Below are positions 1-12,725 of a DNA stretch of 34,640 bases, in pieces (the first letter of the stretch is position 1; each line of letters opens with the position of its first letter). This DNA is from Candidatus Zixiibacteriota bacterium (GTDB lineage: Bacteria > Zixibacteria > MSB-5A5 > WJJR01). Location of the stretch: NCBI GenBank assembly GCA_016199865.1, contig JACQFV010000008.1, forward strand, positions 1-34,640. Reading direction: 5' to 3'. Position numbers and translations under genes: made by a program. The notes beneath the pieces were generated by a model. The model ran no database searches, was not told where the DNA came from, and saw only the letters and a list, made by a program, of their open reading frames with translations.

Positions 1-78
1 GAAGTTGGACTGTGGGGATCAGCATCGGATTGTAGAGCCCGCTGATTGATGAAGGCGGGCAATGAACAAATTGAGAGT

Positions 79-135
79 GTGCGCGTCACGCGCCCTCGCG
101 TGACGCTCCGCCACCCGAGGGCGGGTGGCGGGCAC
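79..135. repeat. Double-hairpin repeat family A, copy 1
   Basis: GCGTCACGCG-CCCT-CGCGTGACGC (83-106) and CGCCACCCG-AGGG-CGGGTGGCG (109-130). Confidence 0.88.
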
Positions 136-202
136 TTTTCGGGTTGCTGGCGGAGAGGATCAATTGTTGGACGGACTGAACGCTAACCAGAAGGGGGTAA
201 CA

Positions 203-1438
203 GTGTACTCAAGTCACACATCATGGCGACGTCTGGGGTTCCTAATTCTGATGGGGACGTTCATTCTCGGCCATGCCGTATCGGCCCCCTGCGTGACGGA
301 TCTGGATCGCCTCGTCGTCGTCGACGGGCTGGGGGAGACGTTGTCACTGATCGACCGCTTCCGCGATTCCGTTGCGGTCGGCGTGCGGACCCTTGGGGCG
401 TGCCCCAACCGCATCCGCGATACAGGGACCGATCTGTTGGTCGTGAATTCCTGTTCGGACGATTTATGGGTGCTGAATCGGACCGATTTCACGCTGGAAC
501 GCGCGGTGACCTTCCCTGATGGGGACAATCCCTACGACGTCGCCATCGTCGATGACAGTTTGTGCGCCGTGTCGATGCTCATCACCAATGATGTCGCTGT
601 GGTCAACTACCGCACGGGGGCGAAAGGCAACCATCTGAACGTCGGGACCAGTCCGCAGGCGATTCTGGCGCTGGGACGGCGGCTGTGGGTGGCCAACACC
701 GGCTTCGACTTCGGCACCTTCACATTTGGTCCCGGCACGGTTACAGTTCTCAATGTCGACCTTGAGTCGACCGTGGCGACGATCCCCGTGGGCACCAACC
801 CTCAGGGGCTGGTGGTGGCGCCGGATGGAACCGTCCATGTCCTCTGCACCGGCAACTACTTCGACCAATTCGGCATCCTCTACATTCTCGATCCCGTCGC
901 GTTGACCGTCATTGATTCGCTTCCCGTCGGCGGTTCCCCCGGTGACGTTGTCATCGGTTCCGACGGGGCCGGGTATCTGGCGGCGGGCGGGTTTGTCGAT
1001 TCCGGTCTCGTGTATCGATACGATGCCATCACCCGGCAGGTTCTCAATGGCGCCGGCAATCCCTGGAAGACGGCCGAGGGGGTGATCGCCGTGGCGCCAC
1101 GGGTCGAGGGCGGCGTGTACTGCATCTGCTTCAGCGCCGATTCGGTGACCGCACTGAATCCCAACGGAACTCAGGCGGGAGCATGGCAGGTCGGTGATGG
1201 GCCGGTTCATGCCGCCCTGCTCACCAACAGAATCCCGGGCGATCTCAATGAGGACCAAATCTTGAATGTTCTGGACGTTGTCGGGGTCATCGGCGTGGCG
1301 TTTCGTGGCGCGCCTTTGCCACCGCGACCGGGATCGGGGGACGTAAACGGCGACTGTGTCTACGATATTCTCGACGTCGTCAAATTGATCGACGTCGTAT
1401 TTCGGGGGGGAATCGGACTCCGATGGGGGTGCGCGTGA
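203..1438 (+). CDS. Secreted YncE/NHL-like beta-propeller protein with C-terminal dockerin-like repeats
   Basis: ORF 125..1438; likely GTG start at 203 after AAGGGGG. Signal-peptide-like N-terminus (WRRLGFLILMGTFILGHAVSA). Repeated propeller-like motifs (VVAPDGTVHVL, VVIGSDGAGYLA). C-terminus GDLNEDQILNVLDVVGVIGVAFRG...GDVNGDCVYDILDVVKLIDVVFRGG resembles paired dockerin type I Ca-binding loops. Confidence 0.75.
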   Translation: MYSSHTSWRRLGFLILMGTFILGHAVSAPCVTDLDRLVVVDGLGETLSLIDRFRDSVAVGVRTLGACPNRIRDTGTDLLVVNSCSDDLWVLNRTDFTLERAVTFPDGDNPYDVAIVDDSLCAVSMLITNDVAVVNYRTGAKGNHLNVGTSPQAILALGRRLWVANTGFDFGTFTFGPGTVTVLNVDLESTVATIPVGTNPQGLVVAPDGTVHVLCTGNYFDQFGILYILDPVALTVIDSLPVGGSPGDVVIGSDGAGYLAAGGFVDSGLVYRYDAITRQVLNGAGNPWKTAEGVIAVAPRVEGGVYCICFSADSVTALNPNGTQAGAWQVGDGPVHAALLTNRIPGDLNEDQILNVLDVVGVIGVAFRGAPLPPRPGSGDVNGDCVYDILDVVKLIDVVFRGGIGLRWGCA

Positions 1439-1443
1439 TCGTG

Positions 1444-1857
1444 ATGGGGCCAAGGGGAGGATTCGTTTTGACAGGTCGATTGCTGCTCATCGTTCCAGCC
1501 GCTTGGCTGACCATCTCGGCCTGCCAGGGCAACGCACCTGGCAAGCAGTCCGCGAAACCAACTGGAGGGGCGCTGATCATTGGATACAGACCCGATTCCG
1601 CCGACACGTTCGCGAGCCGCGCCGGCGATTCATTGACGGCGCTGGCTTGGTTGGAGCGGGCTGCCGATTCGGCCGGCATTGCAGTCACGAGGCGAACGTT
1701 CCCGTTTGGCATACTGGTCGAATCGATCGGCCCGCGTCACAATGGCCAGGGAGGATATTGGCTCTACAAAGTGAACGGCCAGATGATTCCCGAATCCTCC
1801 CACGGCCACCGTGTGGCCCCGACCGACACCGTCGAATTCTTTTTCGATGAACGATAG
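1444..1857 (+). CDS. DUF4430 (transcobalamin C-terminal-like) domain lipoprotein
   Basis: Lipobox-like ...AAWLTISAC after a hydrophobic stretch; C-terminal GGYWLYKVNGQMIPESSHGHRVAPTDTVEFFF resembles DUF4430. Start at 1423 or 1432 is possible. Confidence 0.65.
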   Translation: MGPRGGFVLTGRLLLIVPAAWLTISACQGNAPGKQSAKPTGGALIIGYRPDSADTFASRAGDSLTALAWLERAADSAGIAVTRRTFPFGILVESIGPRHNGQGGYWLYKVNGQMIPESSHGHRVAPTDTVEFFFDER

Positions 1858-1882
1858 CGGCTTCGCCGTGACACTTACGACG

Positions 1883-1951
1883 TAGTGCTGCCACACGTCC
1901 TCGTGTGGCAGCCCATTGCATTCAAGGCGTCACACGAGGACGTGTGCCGCC
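1883..1951. repeat. Double-hairpin repeat family A, copy 2
   Basis: CTGCCACACG-TCCT-CGTGTGGCAG (1888-1911) and CACACG-AGGA-CGTGTG (1931-1946). Confidence 0.85.
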
Positions 1952-2037
1952 ACCGCCGTGGAGCGCAACAAGAATCGGGGCCTTTTCAACGCGCCCCTTC
2001 CTTGACGGCCCCCATGTCGGGTCGGATATTGGCGCTC

Positions 2038-2586
2038 ATGACGTCAAAGTCCGACGAGCCATGGCTGACCGTACCCAACCTACTGTCCCTCTCGCGCGTT
2101 GCGCTCCTGCCTTTATGGTGGTGGCTGATGGCCTCTCCCGACCGCCGCCTGTGGTGGTGGGGGGGAGGGTTAATCGTCTATGGGATCATGACCGACGTTG
2201 CGGACGGATACCTGGCGCGCCGCTGGCGGCAAGTGACGCAATGGGGCAAGATTTTCGATCCGGTTGGCGACAAAATCGCCGCGGTGGTCGTCGGCATCTT
2301 CTGTATGGTCCATCGCGATCTGCCGGTGCTTGCCTTCGGTCTCGTGACGGGGCGGGATGTGGCGATGGTCGTGGCCGGATGGGTCCGATACCGCCGGCTG
2401 GGTGCGGTGCCGACTTCGGTCAATGTCGGACGGTATGCCGCGCTCCTGTGGGGGATCGTACTCTTGCTTTACGCCTTTGATCTGCAACCGTACGCGCGAA
2501 ACGCCACGTGGCCGGTCGTGGCCTTGTATCTTCTGGCAGGAGTGGTCTATTGGCGCCGACATTCCGCCTCTCCGGAGAGAATTTAG
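2038..2586 (+). CDS. CDP-alcohol phosphatidyltransferase family protein
   Basis: Motif DVADGYLARRWRQVTQWGKIFDPVGDK fits DG(x)2AR(x)8G(x)3D(x)3D; hydrophobic TM segments; N-terminal VPNLLSLSRVALLP. ATG at 2038 chosen over the upstream ORF start because the upstream part overlaps repeat A2. Confidence 0.85.
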   Translation: MTSKSDEPWLTVPNLLSLSRVALLPLWWWLMASPDRRLWWWGGGLIVYGIMTDVADGYLARRWRQVTQWGKIFDPVGDKIAAVVVGIFCMVHRDLPVLAFGLVTGRDVAMVVAGWVRYRRLGAVPTSVNVGRYAALLWGIVLLLYAFDLQPYARNATWPVVALYLLAGVVYWRRHSASPERI

Positions 2587-2718
2587 GGCGCGGAGACCGC
2601 AGCAGCTCCGACGTGGCCAATGGTACCCAGAAACTCTACCTTATAGGTCCTGTTAGCCGTGCGTATTGAGTCTGGATGGACGATCAAGCGACCTGAGAAT
2701 CATGAAGCGACAGCGACG

Positions 2719-5574
2719 ATGGAAAACAGCGTCATAGCACACCAGGAGACAATCGACACCCGAACGACCCTACGGGCTCGGGTAAATGGGGAGGCACGTG
2801 AGGCACGTGCGACAGCCGGGCGCACTTTGCTGGACGTCATCCGCGACGACTGGGGGCTGACCGGCGCCAAACGGGGTTGTGACATCGGCGCCTGCGGCTC
2901 CTGCGCGGTCGTGCTCAACGGCAAGGCCGTGCTCTCCTGCATAGTGCCGGCGGAAAAAGCCCACGATGGAATCATCGAAACGGTGGAAGGGCTGTGCCAG
3001 AACGGCCAACTCCATCCCTTGCAGCAGGGATTCATCGACGCCCACGGCTTTCAATGCGGGATCTGCACCTCCGGTTTTCTCATGTCGGCGAAGGCACTGG
3101 TTGATAAGCATCCTGACCCAACCGAGAAGCAGATCGAACAGGCAATTCACAAGAACATCTGCCGCTGCACGGGATACAATCAGTTGGTCGAGGCGATCAA
3201 ACTCGCCTGCGGCCAGATGACGGTCGACGAACTCGACCACGGCACCTATCGCACGGCGCGCGTGGTCGCGCCGGTCGACGGTACCCCCGAGATGCCGGTG
3301 CGCGAACTCAACGTGGTGGGCAAGCCGCATGCGCGGATCGAATCGCGAAGCCGGGTCGATGGCTCGGCAAAATACACGGCCGACATCGCGATCGCCGGCG
3401 TTCTGCACGGCGTGACCGTTCGTGCCGACCGCGCGTCCGCCGACATTCTGGCGGTCGATATCAATCCGGCGATTGCCGTCGATGGCGTCATCCGCGTGCT
3501 CACCCACCTCGACATCCCCGGCGAAAACGCCTACGGCAAGGTCATCCGTGACCAGCTGGTGTTTGCCGTCGATCAGGTCCGTTACTTCGGCGAGCCGATC
3601 GGCCTGGTAATCGCCGATACGCCCCAAGCCGCGCGGAAAGGGGCCGATGCCGTCCGGATCACCTACGGTTTACGCCCCGGTGTCTATGATCCGGAAGCGG
3701 CGATGGCTGCGGATGCACCCCAAGTGCACAAGGCGGGGAACATCCTCTCGCACTACCACCTGGAGAAGGGGGAAGTTGATTCCGCCTGGAGTCAATGCGC
3801 GCACGTGATCGAACGTCGCTACACGACTCATCCGCAGGACCACTCGCCGATCGAGCCGGAGGCGGCGATCTCGCACTGGGACAATGACGGGCACTTGGTC
3901 GTCATTTCGCCCGGGCAATCGGTCTTTTTCGACCGCCTGAACATCTGCCGGGCGCTGGGAATTCCCAAGGACGACGTCATCTGCGTCCAGCCGGCGATCG
4001 GCGCCGCCTATGGTAAACGCGAGGACATCTACGCTCAGATCCACTGCGCGCTGGCCACATTGGTCACCGGCAAGCCGGTGCGGATGGAATACACGCGTGA
4101 AGAGACGATGTACGTTACGACCAAGCGCACGCAACTGCGCACGAACGTCAAAGGCGGTTGCGACGCCGAAGGGCGCCTCGTGGCGCTGGAGGCGCGGGTG
4201 GTCGGCGACTGTGGCGCCTACGCGTCGTGGTCGGTCAACATCATGCGCAAAGCCGGCGTCCTGGTGTCAGGCCCCTACAGCATTCCCAACATTCGCGTCG
4301 ATTCATACGCCGTCTACACCAACAACCCGATGACCGGCGCCACCCGTGGCTTCGGCGCCGCCGAGACGGCTTTTTGCACCGAATCCTTCATGGACGAACT
4401 GGCGCACGCCGCTGGGATCGACCCGGTGGAGTTTCGACTCAAGAATGCTCTCCGCCCCGGCATGAAATCGGCCACGGATTTTCAACTCCCCGGACCGTTG
4501 CCGGTCGTGGAGACGATCAAGGAAGCGTTGAACGATTATCCGTGGCAGAAGCCACTGGCGCCGCATCCCGATGATCCGCAGCGCTACAAACGGGGTAAAG
4601 GAATGGCCACGATCTGGTACGGCATCGGTTTTGGCTCCGGAATCGAAGACACGCCGGGCGTGATTGCGGAGCTGCACGAGGATGGCTCCGCCACGATCCG
4701 GGTCGGCACGGTGGACTATGGCAACGGCTCCAACACGACCTTCGCCATGATGGCGGCCGAGATGCTGGGCACGACGGTCGAAAACATTCATGTCATCAAT
4801 GGCGACTCCTCGCAGACTCTTAATTGCGGCTCGACGGTGGCAACCAAGCAGACCTACACCACCGGCAATGCCGTCGTCGTCGCCTGCGCGAAGATCCGCG
4901 CCGATATCGATGCTATCGCGGCCCAGTTGTTTGGCGTCACACCCGAACGGATTACGGCGGCCGACGGCATTTATCGTGTCGCGAACGATGGCAACAGGAC
5001 TCTCACGCTCACCGAGATCGCCGGGCGTTTTCAGGAATTCGGCAAGCCGAAGCGCCGCGAAGGGCGATTCGCCGCCGGGGCCATGACCGCGCCCCTGGAC
5101 AAACAAACTGGGTTGGGCAAGGCCTGGTTTCCCATGGCTTATGGAACGCAGATTGCTGAAGTCACAGTCGACACGAAAACGGGGAAGATCGTCGTCGACA
5201 AGCTCGTCGCCGCTCATTATGTCGGCCGCGCGATCAACCCGCGCGCCGTGCGCGGACAGGTGGTCGGCGGCGTCTCGTTCGGAATCGGCTTTGCCCTGAC
5301 CGAGGATTCGAAATACGTAGACGGCATCTGCCAGAACGTGAATTATGACAAGTATAAGCTGATGCGCGTCAATGAAGCGCCGCCGGTGATGGTGATCGCG
5401 GTCGAGCAAGACGAGACAACCGGCCCCTTCGGCGCCATCGGTGTTGGTGAGCCACCGACCCTCGGCCCCGCCCCCGCCATCGCCAACGCCGTCCACGACG
5501 CCATCGGCGTCCGCATACGCGATTTACCCATCACACCCGACAAGATCAAGGAAGCGTTGACCACGCGCCGCTGA
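2719..5574 (+). CDS. Xanthine dehydrogenase-family molybdopterin oxidoreductase with fused N-terminal [2Fe-2S] domains (aldehyde oxidoreductase MOP-like architecture)
   Basis: N-terminal CDIGACGSCAV...FQCGICTSGFLMSA...KNICRCTGYN (two [2Fe-2S] clusters) continuous with a Moco domain (RVDGSAKYTADI, ATRGFGAAETAF, IGVGEPPTLGPAPAIANAV with the conserved GVGE glutamate). No FAD domain. Confidence 0.9.
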   Translation: MENSVIAHQETIDTRTTLRARVNGEAREARATAGRTLLDVIRDDWGLTGAKRGCDIGACGSCAVVLNGKAVLSCIVPAEKAHDGIIETVEGLCQNGQLHPLQQGFIDAHGFQCGICTSGFLMSAKALVDKHPDPTEKQIEQAIHKNICRCTGYNQLVEAIKLACGQMTVDELDHGTYRTARVVAPVDGTPEMPVRELNVVGKPHARIESRSRVDGSAKYTADIAIAGVLHGVTVRADRASADILAVDINPAIAVDGVIRVLTHLDIPGENAYGKVIRDQLVFAVDQVRYFGEPIGLVIADTPQAARKGADAVRITYGLRPGVYDPEAAMAADAPQVHKAGNILSHYHLEKGEVDSAWSQCAHVIERRYTTHPQDHSPIEPEAAISHWDNDGHLVVISPGQSVFFDRLNICRALGIPKDDVICVQPAIGAAYGKREDIYAQIHCALATLVTGKPVRMEYTREETMYVTTKRTQLRTNVKGGCDAEGRLVALEARVVGDCGAYASWSVNIMRKAGVLVSGPYSIPNIRVDSYAVYTNNPMTGATRGFGAAETAFCTESFMDELAHAAGIDPVEFRLKNALRPGMKSATDFQLPGPLPVVETIKEALNDYPWQKPLAPHPDDPQRYKRGKGMATIWYGIGFGSGIEDTPGVIAELHEDGSATIRVGTVDYGNGSNTTFAMMAAEMLGTTVENIHVINGDSSQTLNCGSTVATKQTYTTGNAVVVACAKIRADIDAIAAQLFGVTPERITAADGIYRVANDGNRTLTLTEIAGRFQEFGKPKRREGRFAAGAMTAPLDKQTGLGKAWFPMAYGTQIAEVTVDTKTGKIVVDKLVAAHYVGRAINPRAVRGQVVGGVSFGIGFALTEDSKYVDGICQNVNYDKYKLMRVNEAPPVMVIAVEQDETTGPFGAIGVGEPPTLGPAPAIANAVHDAIGVRIRDLPITPDKIKEALTTRR

Positions 5575-5597
5575 TCCACAAATTCGTCTGGATGGCC

Positions 5598-5678
5598 CTT
5601 GGGAGGGCGAGGCTCCCGCCGAGCCGCTTTCTGTTGCGGACTTCAAGCACGGCTCCGCAGGAGCGTCGCCCTCCCAAG
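5598..5678. repeat. Palindromic intergenic repeat family C, copy 1
   Basis: CTTGGGAGGGCGA...TCGCCCTCCCAAG, 13 bp perfect terminal inverted repeat, with inner GGCTCC/GGAGC arms; similar to 31975..32049. Confidence 0.85.
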
Positions 5679-5720
5679 ACTTGACTTCTCACGCGTTAAT
5701 ACATGAAGTAGCTTCCATCC

Positions 5721-6602
5721 ATGGTTGCATTGCGCCTCCAGCCGTCCCTCGATTACGGCGTCATCGACATCCACATTCACGTTGCGCCGTGGGAGATGAT
5801 GCACGCGCCGATCCTGGCGCAGATGCAAAAGAACCGTCAGCATTTCGAATTCCTCACCTCCATCGCGCGCGACGCCGGACGATTGATCGGAATCATGGAC
5901 GAAGCCGGGATTGCACGGGCGGGGATCATCAATTACGTGGCCCCAGAGATCATGGGATTCACGTTCGAGGCCAACAGATTCTCGGCGGATTATGTGAAGC
6001 AACACCGCGACCGGCTCTTTGCCCACGGTTCCATCGACCCGATCCATTCCAAAGACCCGGAAGGGGAATTGTCCCTCCTGCTCGATGAGTGGGGGATTGC
6101 GGCGATCAAGATTCACCCGCCGCATCAGGGAATCGCGCCCAACGCCTATCTGGAGGGCAACACGATTCTTCCCACGGTGTATGAAGGATGTTCCCGGCGC
6201 GGCGTTCCGGTTGTCTTGCACACCGGGACGACAATCTTCAAAGGCGCCCGAATCAAGTACGGCGATCCGATTCTCATCGACGACGTCGCCTGTGATTTCC
6301 CCGATCTGAAGATAGTTCTCGCGCACGCCGGGCGTCCGCTGTGGACCGAGACGGCGCGATTTCTGGTCAAGCGCCATCCCCATGTCTACATGGATCTCTC
6401 CGGAATTCCCCCACAACGGATCCCGCGATGGTTCCCCGATCTCGACCGTCTGGCCGACAAAGTCCTGTGGGGCACCGACTGGCCGGGGCCGGGCGTGCCG
6501 GATATGGGGACGAATCTGCGGGCGTTTCTGAAGCAGGATCTGGATCAAACTTCGCTGAGGAGAATGCTTCGCGATAATGCGCTGAAATTGTTCTATCCGT
6601 AG
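5721..6602 (+). CDS. Amidohydrolase family (TIM-barrel metal-dependent hydrolase, amidohydrolase_2-like)
   Basis: DIHIHVAP, VVLHTGTT, IVLAHAGRP, VLWGTDWPGPG motifs typical of PF04909-like amidohydrolases. Confidence 0.85.
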   Translation: MVALRLQPSLDYGVIDIHIHVAPWEMMHAPILAQMQKNRQHFEFLTSIARDAGRLIGIMDEAGIARAGIINYVAPEIMGFTFEANRFSADYVKQHRDRLFAHGSIDPIHSKDPEGELSLLLDEWGIAAIKIHPPHQGIAPNAYLEGNTILPTVYEGCSRRGVPVVLHTGTTIFKGARIKYGDPILIDDVACDFPDLKIVLAHAGRPLWTETARFLVKRHPHVYMDLSGIPPQRIPRWFPDLDRLADKVLWGTDWPGPGVPDMGTNLRAFLKQDLDQTSLRRMLRDNALKLFYP

Positions 6603-6668
6603 GGTGGGTGCTCCGCACCCACCCCTTTTCTCGCTCCGTCCATCATGGGTGGGTGCAAAGCACCCACC

Positions 6669-6673
<5 letters not shown>
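6598..6673. repeat. Palindromic repeat family D between convergent genes (possible bidirectional terminator)
   Basis: CGTAGGGTGGGTGC-TCC-GCACCCACCC ... GGGTGGGTGC-AAA-GCACCCACCCTACG: two perfect hairpins inside a larger inverted repeat. Confidence 0.9.
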
Positions 6674-7655
<982 letters not shown>

Positions 7656-7668
7656 AATCTTATGGCGC

Positions 7669-8877
7669 TCAACGGGTCTTGGGGGCTTTCCATTCCGCAG
7701 AGATTACCCGGAAATACAACCTGTCAAGAGTGTGAATAAACTCGTACTCTCCCGGAGTCTCTTCGGTCGTGTGGATAACTCCGAGAGCTTTGAGCTTAAC
7801 GAGAAGGTTGTCTACCTGCTTCTTATCGTCACCCGGAACGGAACTGAGAAGCTGCTTGCGGGTAAATACCCTGCCGGGCAAGGCGGCCATGGCTGATATA
7901 ATTTGCCGATAAGACTTGCTTCTGATCTTGCTGACTACTTGCGGCTCCACGTACTTGAGGCCAATGATCTTGGCCGCCTTGATGATGCCTACTTGGGCGT
8001 CTTCGGAGCTGACTGATTGATCCTGGTTCTGCCAAAAGGCCGCGTCACCCACTTCATGCATGATTGATGGAACACCATCTGAAAAATAGCACAAGTCCCG
8101 AAGTGCTCGCTTCTCAACGGACACGTTTGCGGAAGCGAAAGCTTTTGTGAAAAACGATTCGGTCTTGTCCTTTGGTAACCTATGAAGGACAACAGGCCGG
8201 AAAATGCGACCCACGGATGGCTGACTCTTTGTCAAGGCACCGAGTTTGTCCTCACTGGCAACAACCACTATCGCGAGCGGAATGGCGCGATGGCCACTGG
8301 TTACCATGCCATCGACCCAGCCTTTAAGAAAATTGGCAAAGGTCTGATCACGCACGACTCCGTTGAGGTCGTCCAAGACTATCATCAGGCCATCGATCTC
8401 TGGAGCTAATCGGAGGTAAGTTTCCGTGATCAGCTCGGGGAATCGGAGCTTGAGATCGATTCGAAGCGAAGGGTCCGGTCTGAATTTGACTTGGAGTCCT
8501 GTGCCAAACAGGCCCACGGACACGTGGTCAATGTAGCGATTAAAAACAGTCTTGGCTTTTTGCGCCATTGTATCTGTTGCGAGTTGGGCCAGAAGGCGCT
8601 CTGCAACGAGAGTACAGACTTCTTCGGTCGTGGAAGCGGCTGTGAGCTGACAATACGCGACACCGAATCGTAGGTCTCTTGACGCAAAGGAGGCGGCCAT
8701 CAACGCGAGAGAAGATTTTCCAAACCCACGCTCGCCGCTGATCGCAATATTTTCATTCCGACCCGTCGCGCATTGCCGCAGAAACTGGATGACTTCGCCA
8801 ATCTCGTCCTCTCTGCCGACAAAAAGATCGGCTTGAACGGGTTTGCCTGGCGAAAACGGAGACTCTCTCTCAGTCAT
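7669..8877 (-). CDS. AAA/STAND-like P-loop ATPase (Orc1/Cdc6-like fold) with C-terminal winged-helix-like region
   Basis: DLFVGREDEIGEVIQFL, Walker A GERGFGKSSL, Walker B-like LMIVLDDLNG, C-terminal SYRQIISAMAALPGRVFTRKQLLSSV...LLVKLKALGVIH. ATG at 8877 preferred over 8895. Confidence 0.75.
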   Translation of the reverse strand: MTERESPFSPGKPVQADLFVGREDEIGEVIQFLRQCATGRNENIAISGERGFGKSSLALMAASFASRDLRFGVAYCQLTAASTTEEVCTLVAERLLAQLATDTMAQKAKTVFNRYIDHVSVGLFGTGLQVKFRPDPSLRIDLKLRFPELITETYLRLAPEIDGLMIVLDDLNGVVRDQTFANFLKGWVDGMVTSGHRAIPLAIVVVASEDKLGALTKSQPSVGRIFRPVVLHRLPKDKTESFFTKAFASANVSVEKRALRDLCYFSDGVPSIMHEVGDAAFWQNQDQSVSSEDAQVGIIKAAKIIGLKYVEPQVVSKIRSKSYRQIISAMAALPGRVFTRKQLLSSVPGDDKKQVDNLLVKLKALGVIHTTEETPGEYEFIHTLDRLYFRVISAEWKAPKTR

Positions 8878-8952
8878 ACGAGAAGGATAACACACTGGCC
8901 GCTCCGTCGCAATTTCATTCGGCGGCGACGCGAATTGTAAGTAAAAGCGTGC

Positions 8953-9692
8953 TTATTTGAGCGCCGCCCGGCGGAAATCCCGGTTCAATTCGGCGATCAC
9001 GTCGACTTTGATCTCCTTGGGGCAGACGGCTTCGCATTCATAGGTGTTCGTGCAACTGCCGAAGCCCTCATGGTCCATCGCGGCGACCATGCCGCGGGCG
9101 CGACGGTCGCGTTCCGGCTGACCCTGCGGCAGATGGGCCAGTTGCGAGACTTTGGCGGCGACAAAAAGCATGGCCGAGGCATTCTTGCAGGCGGCCACAC
9201 AGGCGCCGCAGCCGACGCAGGCCGCCGCGTCCATCGCCTTGTCCGCTTCCACCTTCGGCACCGGCAGGGCATTGGCATCGGGGGCGCCGCCGGTGTTGAT
9301 GGAGACAAATCCGCCGGCCTGCATGACGCGGTCAAAGGCGCCGCGGTCGACCACGAGGTCCCGGATGACCGGGAAGGCGCGCGCCCGCCAGGGTTCGATC
9401 GTGATCTGGTCGCCGTCGCGGAAATGCCGCATGTGCAACTGGCAGACGGTGGTCCCGCGTTCCGGGCCATGCGGAACGCCGTTGATGACCAAAGAGCACA
9501 TGCCGCAGATTCCTTCACGGCAGTCATGATCGAAGGCAATCGGCTCCTGCCCGGCCAGAATCAATTGTTCGTTGACAATGTCGAGCATTTCCAAAAACGA
9601 CATATTGGGGCTGATGTTCACTGCCGGGTACGTCTCGAACCGACCCTTATCCCGGACCGACTTCTGACGCCAGACATGGAGCACCAGATTCA

Positions 9693-9696
<4 letters not shown>
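8953..9696 (-). CDS. sdhB: Succinate dehydrogenase/fumarate reductase iron-sulfur subunit
   Basis: [16 protein letters not shown] ([2Fe-2S]), [16 protein letters not shown] and [15 protein letters not shown] cluster motifs; directly downstream of the flavoprotein gene. Confidence 0.93.
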
Positions 9697-11606
<1,910 letters not shown>

Positions 11607-11607
11607 G

Positions 11608-12399
11608 CTACATCCCTCCCCGGACCGTAGGGACCAACCCGAGGAGAACCGACAGAGGAATCGCAATGTAGCCGGCGACGATGATCAGGGCGCTCCAGAA
11701 CGCGATACGTTCGATCACCCTCTTGTTTCGTGGCGTCATCCAGCCAACCGTCTGGAAAATGCTGGCCAGGCCATGGTTGAGATGGAAGCCCAAGACAATC
11801 ATGGCGATGATGTAGCTGCCGGAGACGAGCCGATTCCGGAAACTCAAGACGACCATGGCATAAACATCCGGTTTTCCCTGCCCATTGAGAAGGTGCGAGA
11901 TCGCGGGATTGGTGATCTTCCAGGTAAATTGGGCCAGATGGTATCCCACATAGGCCAGAACCAATAGTCCGCTGTAGACCATTGTGCGCGATGACACAGT
12001 CGCCTGCACCGGAGTCCTGCGGGAATAGGGAATTGGGCGGGCCCGGCGGTTGAGAAGGGCGAGCGACAAGGTTGCGAAAACATGGAGGATGGCACAGACC
12101 AGAATTCCCAACCGTGCGCCCCACAACAGGATGGGCAGCGCCCGCAGTTTTTCCGAGTAGGAGTTCAACGCGGCCGGCCCGCGGAAAATCTGCAGGTTGC
12201 CCAAGAGGTGGCCGATGACAAAAAGAAAGAGGACCACGCCGGTGATCGCCACCAGCAACTTCAGGCCCAGCGACGAGCGCCACCAGACGGTGAGAGGGGA
12301 GCTGCTTATAGTGACGTCGGCTCCGCGCTCCGTTTCAGCGTGCCCCGAACCGGTCGCGGGCCGTTGTGAATCTTGGACGGCAGTGGCGGCGGTGCCCAT
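11608..12399 (-). CDS. sdhC: Succinate dehydrogenase cytochrome b subunit (single-subunit b558-type)
   Basis: Multiple TM helices with spaced His ([41 protein letters not shown]); position upstream of sdhA. Confidence 0.85.
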   Translation of the reverse strand: MGTAATAVQDSQRPATGSGHAETERGADVTISSSPLTVWWRSSLGLKLLVAITGVVLFLFVIGHLLGNLQIFRGPAALNSYSEKLRALPILLWGARLGILVCAILHVFATLSLALLNRRARPIPYSRRTPVQATVSSRTMVYSGLLVLAYVGYHLAQFTWKITNPAISHLLNGQGKPDVYAMVVLSFRNRLVSGSYIIAMIVLGFHLNHGLASIFQTVGWMTPRNKRVIERIAFWSALIIVAGYIAIPLSVLLGLVPTVRGGM

Positions 12400-12499
12400 G
12401 ATGCGTACCCGTGCGGACAGCCCGCAACGATAGGATCGGCAACACAATCGGGCAAGGCAATTCTCGGGCCCCTAACTAAACGAATCCCGAAGGAGGAAC

Positions 12500-12627
12500 G
12501 GTTTCACTGCGGAGGCCAAGCGTCCCCGCCTGGCCCTCACTGCGCCGGGTGAGGATTCATCCTAAGGGGTTTACCCTGAAGGACGCCCGGCGTCCACGTT
12601 TTAACGAGTCATTATGCCAGAAGGTCC
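12500..12627 (-). repeat. Interspersed intergenic repeat family B, copy 1 (inverted relative to copy 2)
   Basis: Reverse complement (CATAATGACTCGTTAAAACGTGGACGCCGGGCGTCCTTCAGGGT...CCTCACCCGGCGCAGTGAGGGCCAGGCGGGGACGCTTGGCCTCCGCAGTGAAACC) aligns with 20714..20827. Confidence 0.9.
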
Positions 12628-12671
12628 AAGGGCCCGGCCCATCTACCAATCAGCATGTCTCAAAACACGCC

Positions 12672-12702
12672 AAGGCCGTCGGTCAGATAGCCCGACGGCC
12701 TT
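12672..12702 (-). terminator. Hairpin downstream of the RHH-like gene, possible terminator
   Basis: AAGGCCGTCGG / CCGACGGCCTT, 11 bp perfect stem, 9-nt loop; only a weak T-run (GGCGTGTTTT) on the minus strand. Confidence 0.5.
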
Positions 12703-12725
12703 GAATTTGAATGAGATCGGCTCTG

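Noticed and set aside
464-1453. 329 aa minus-strand ORF antisense to the beta-propeller gene
   Set aside because: Shadow ORF in GC-rich coding DNA; the low-complexity His/Asp/Arg-rich product has no recognisable motif, and the plus-strand frame encodes a coherent protein.
4303-5496. 397 aa minus-strand ORF antisense to the molybdopterin oxidoreductase
   Set aside because: Antisense shadow of a well-supported CDS; composition (DRDHHHRRRFIDAH...) is typical of out-of-frame translation.
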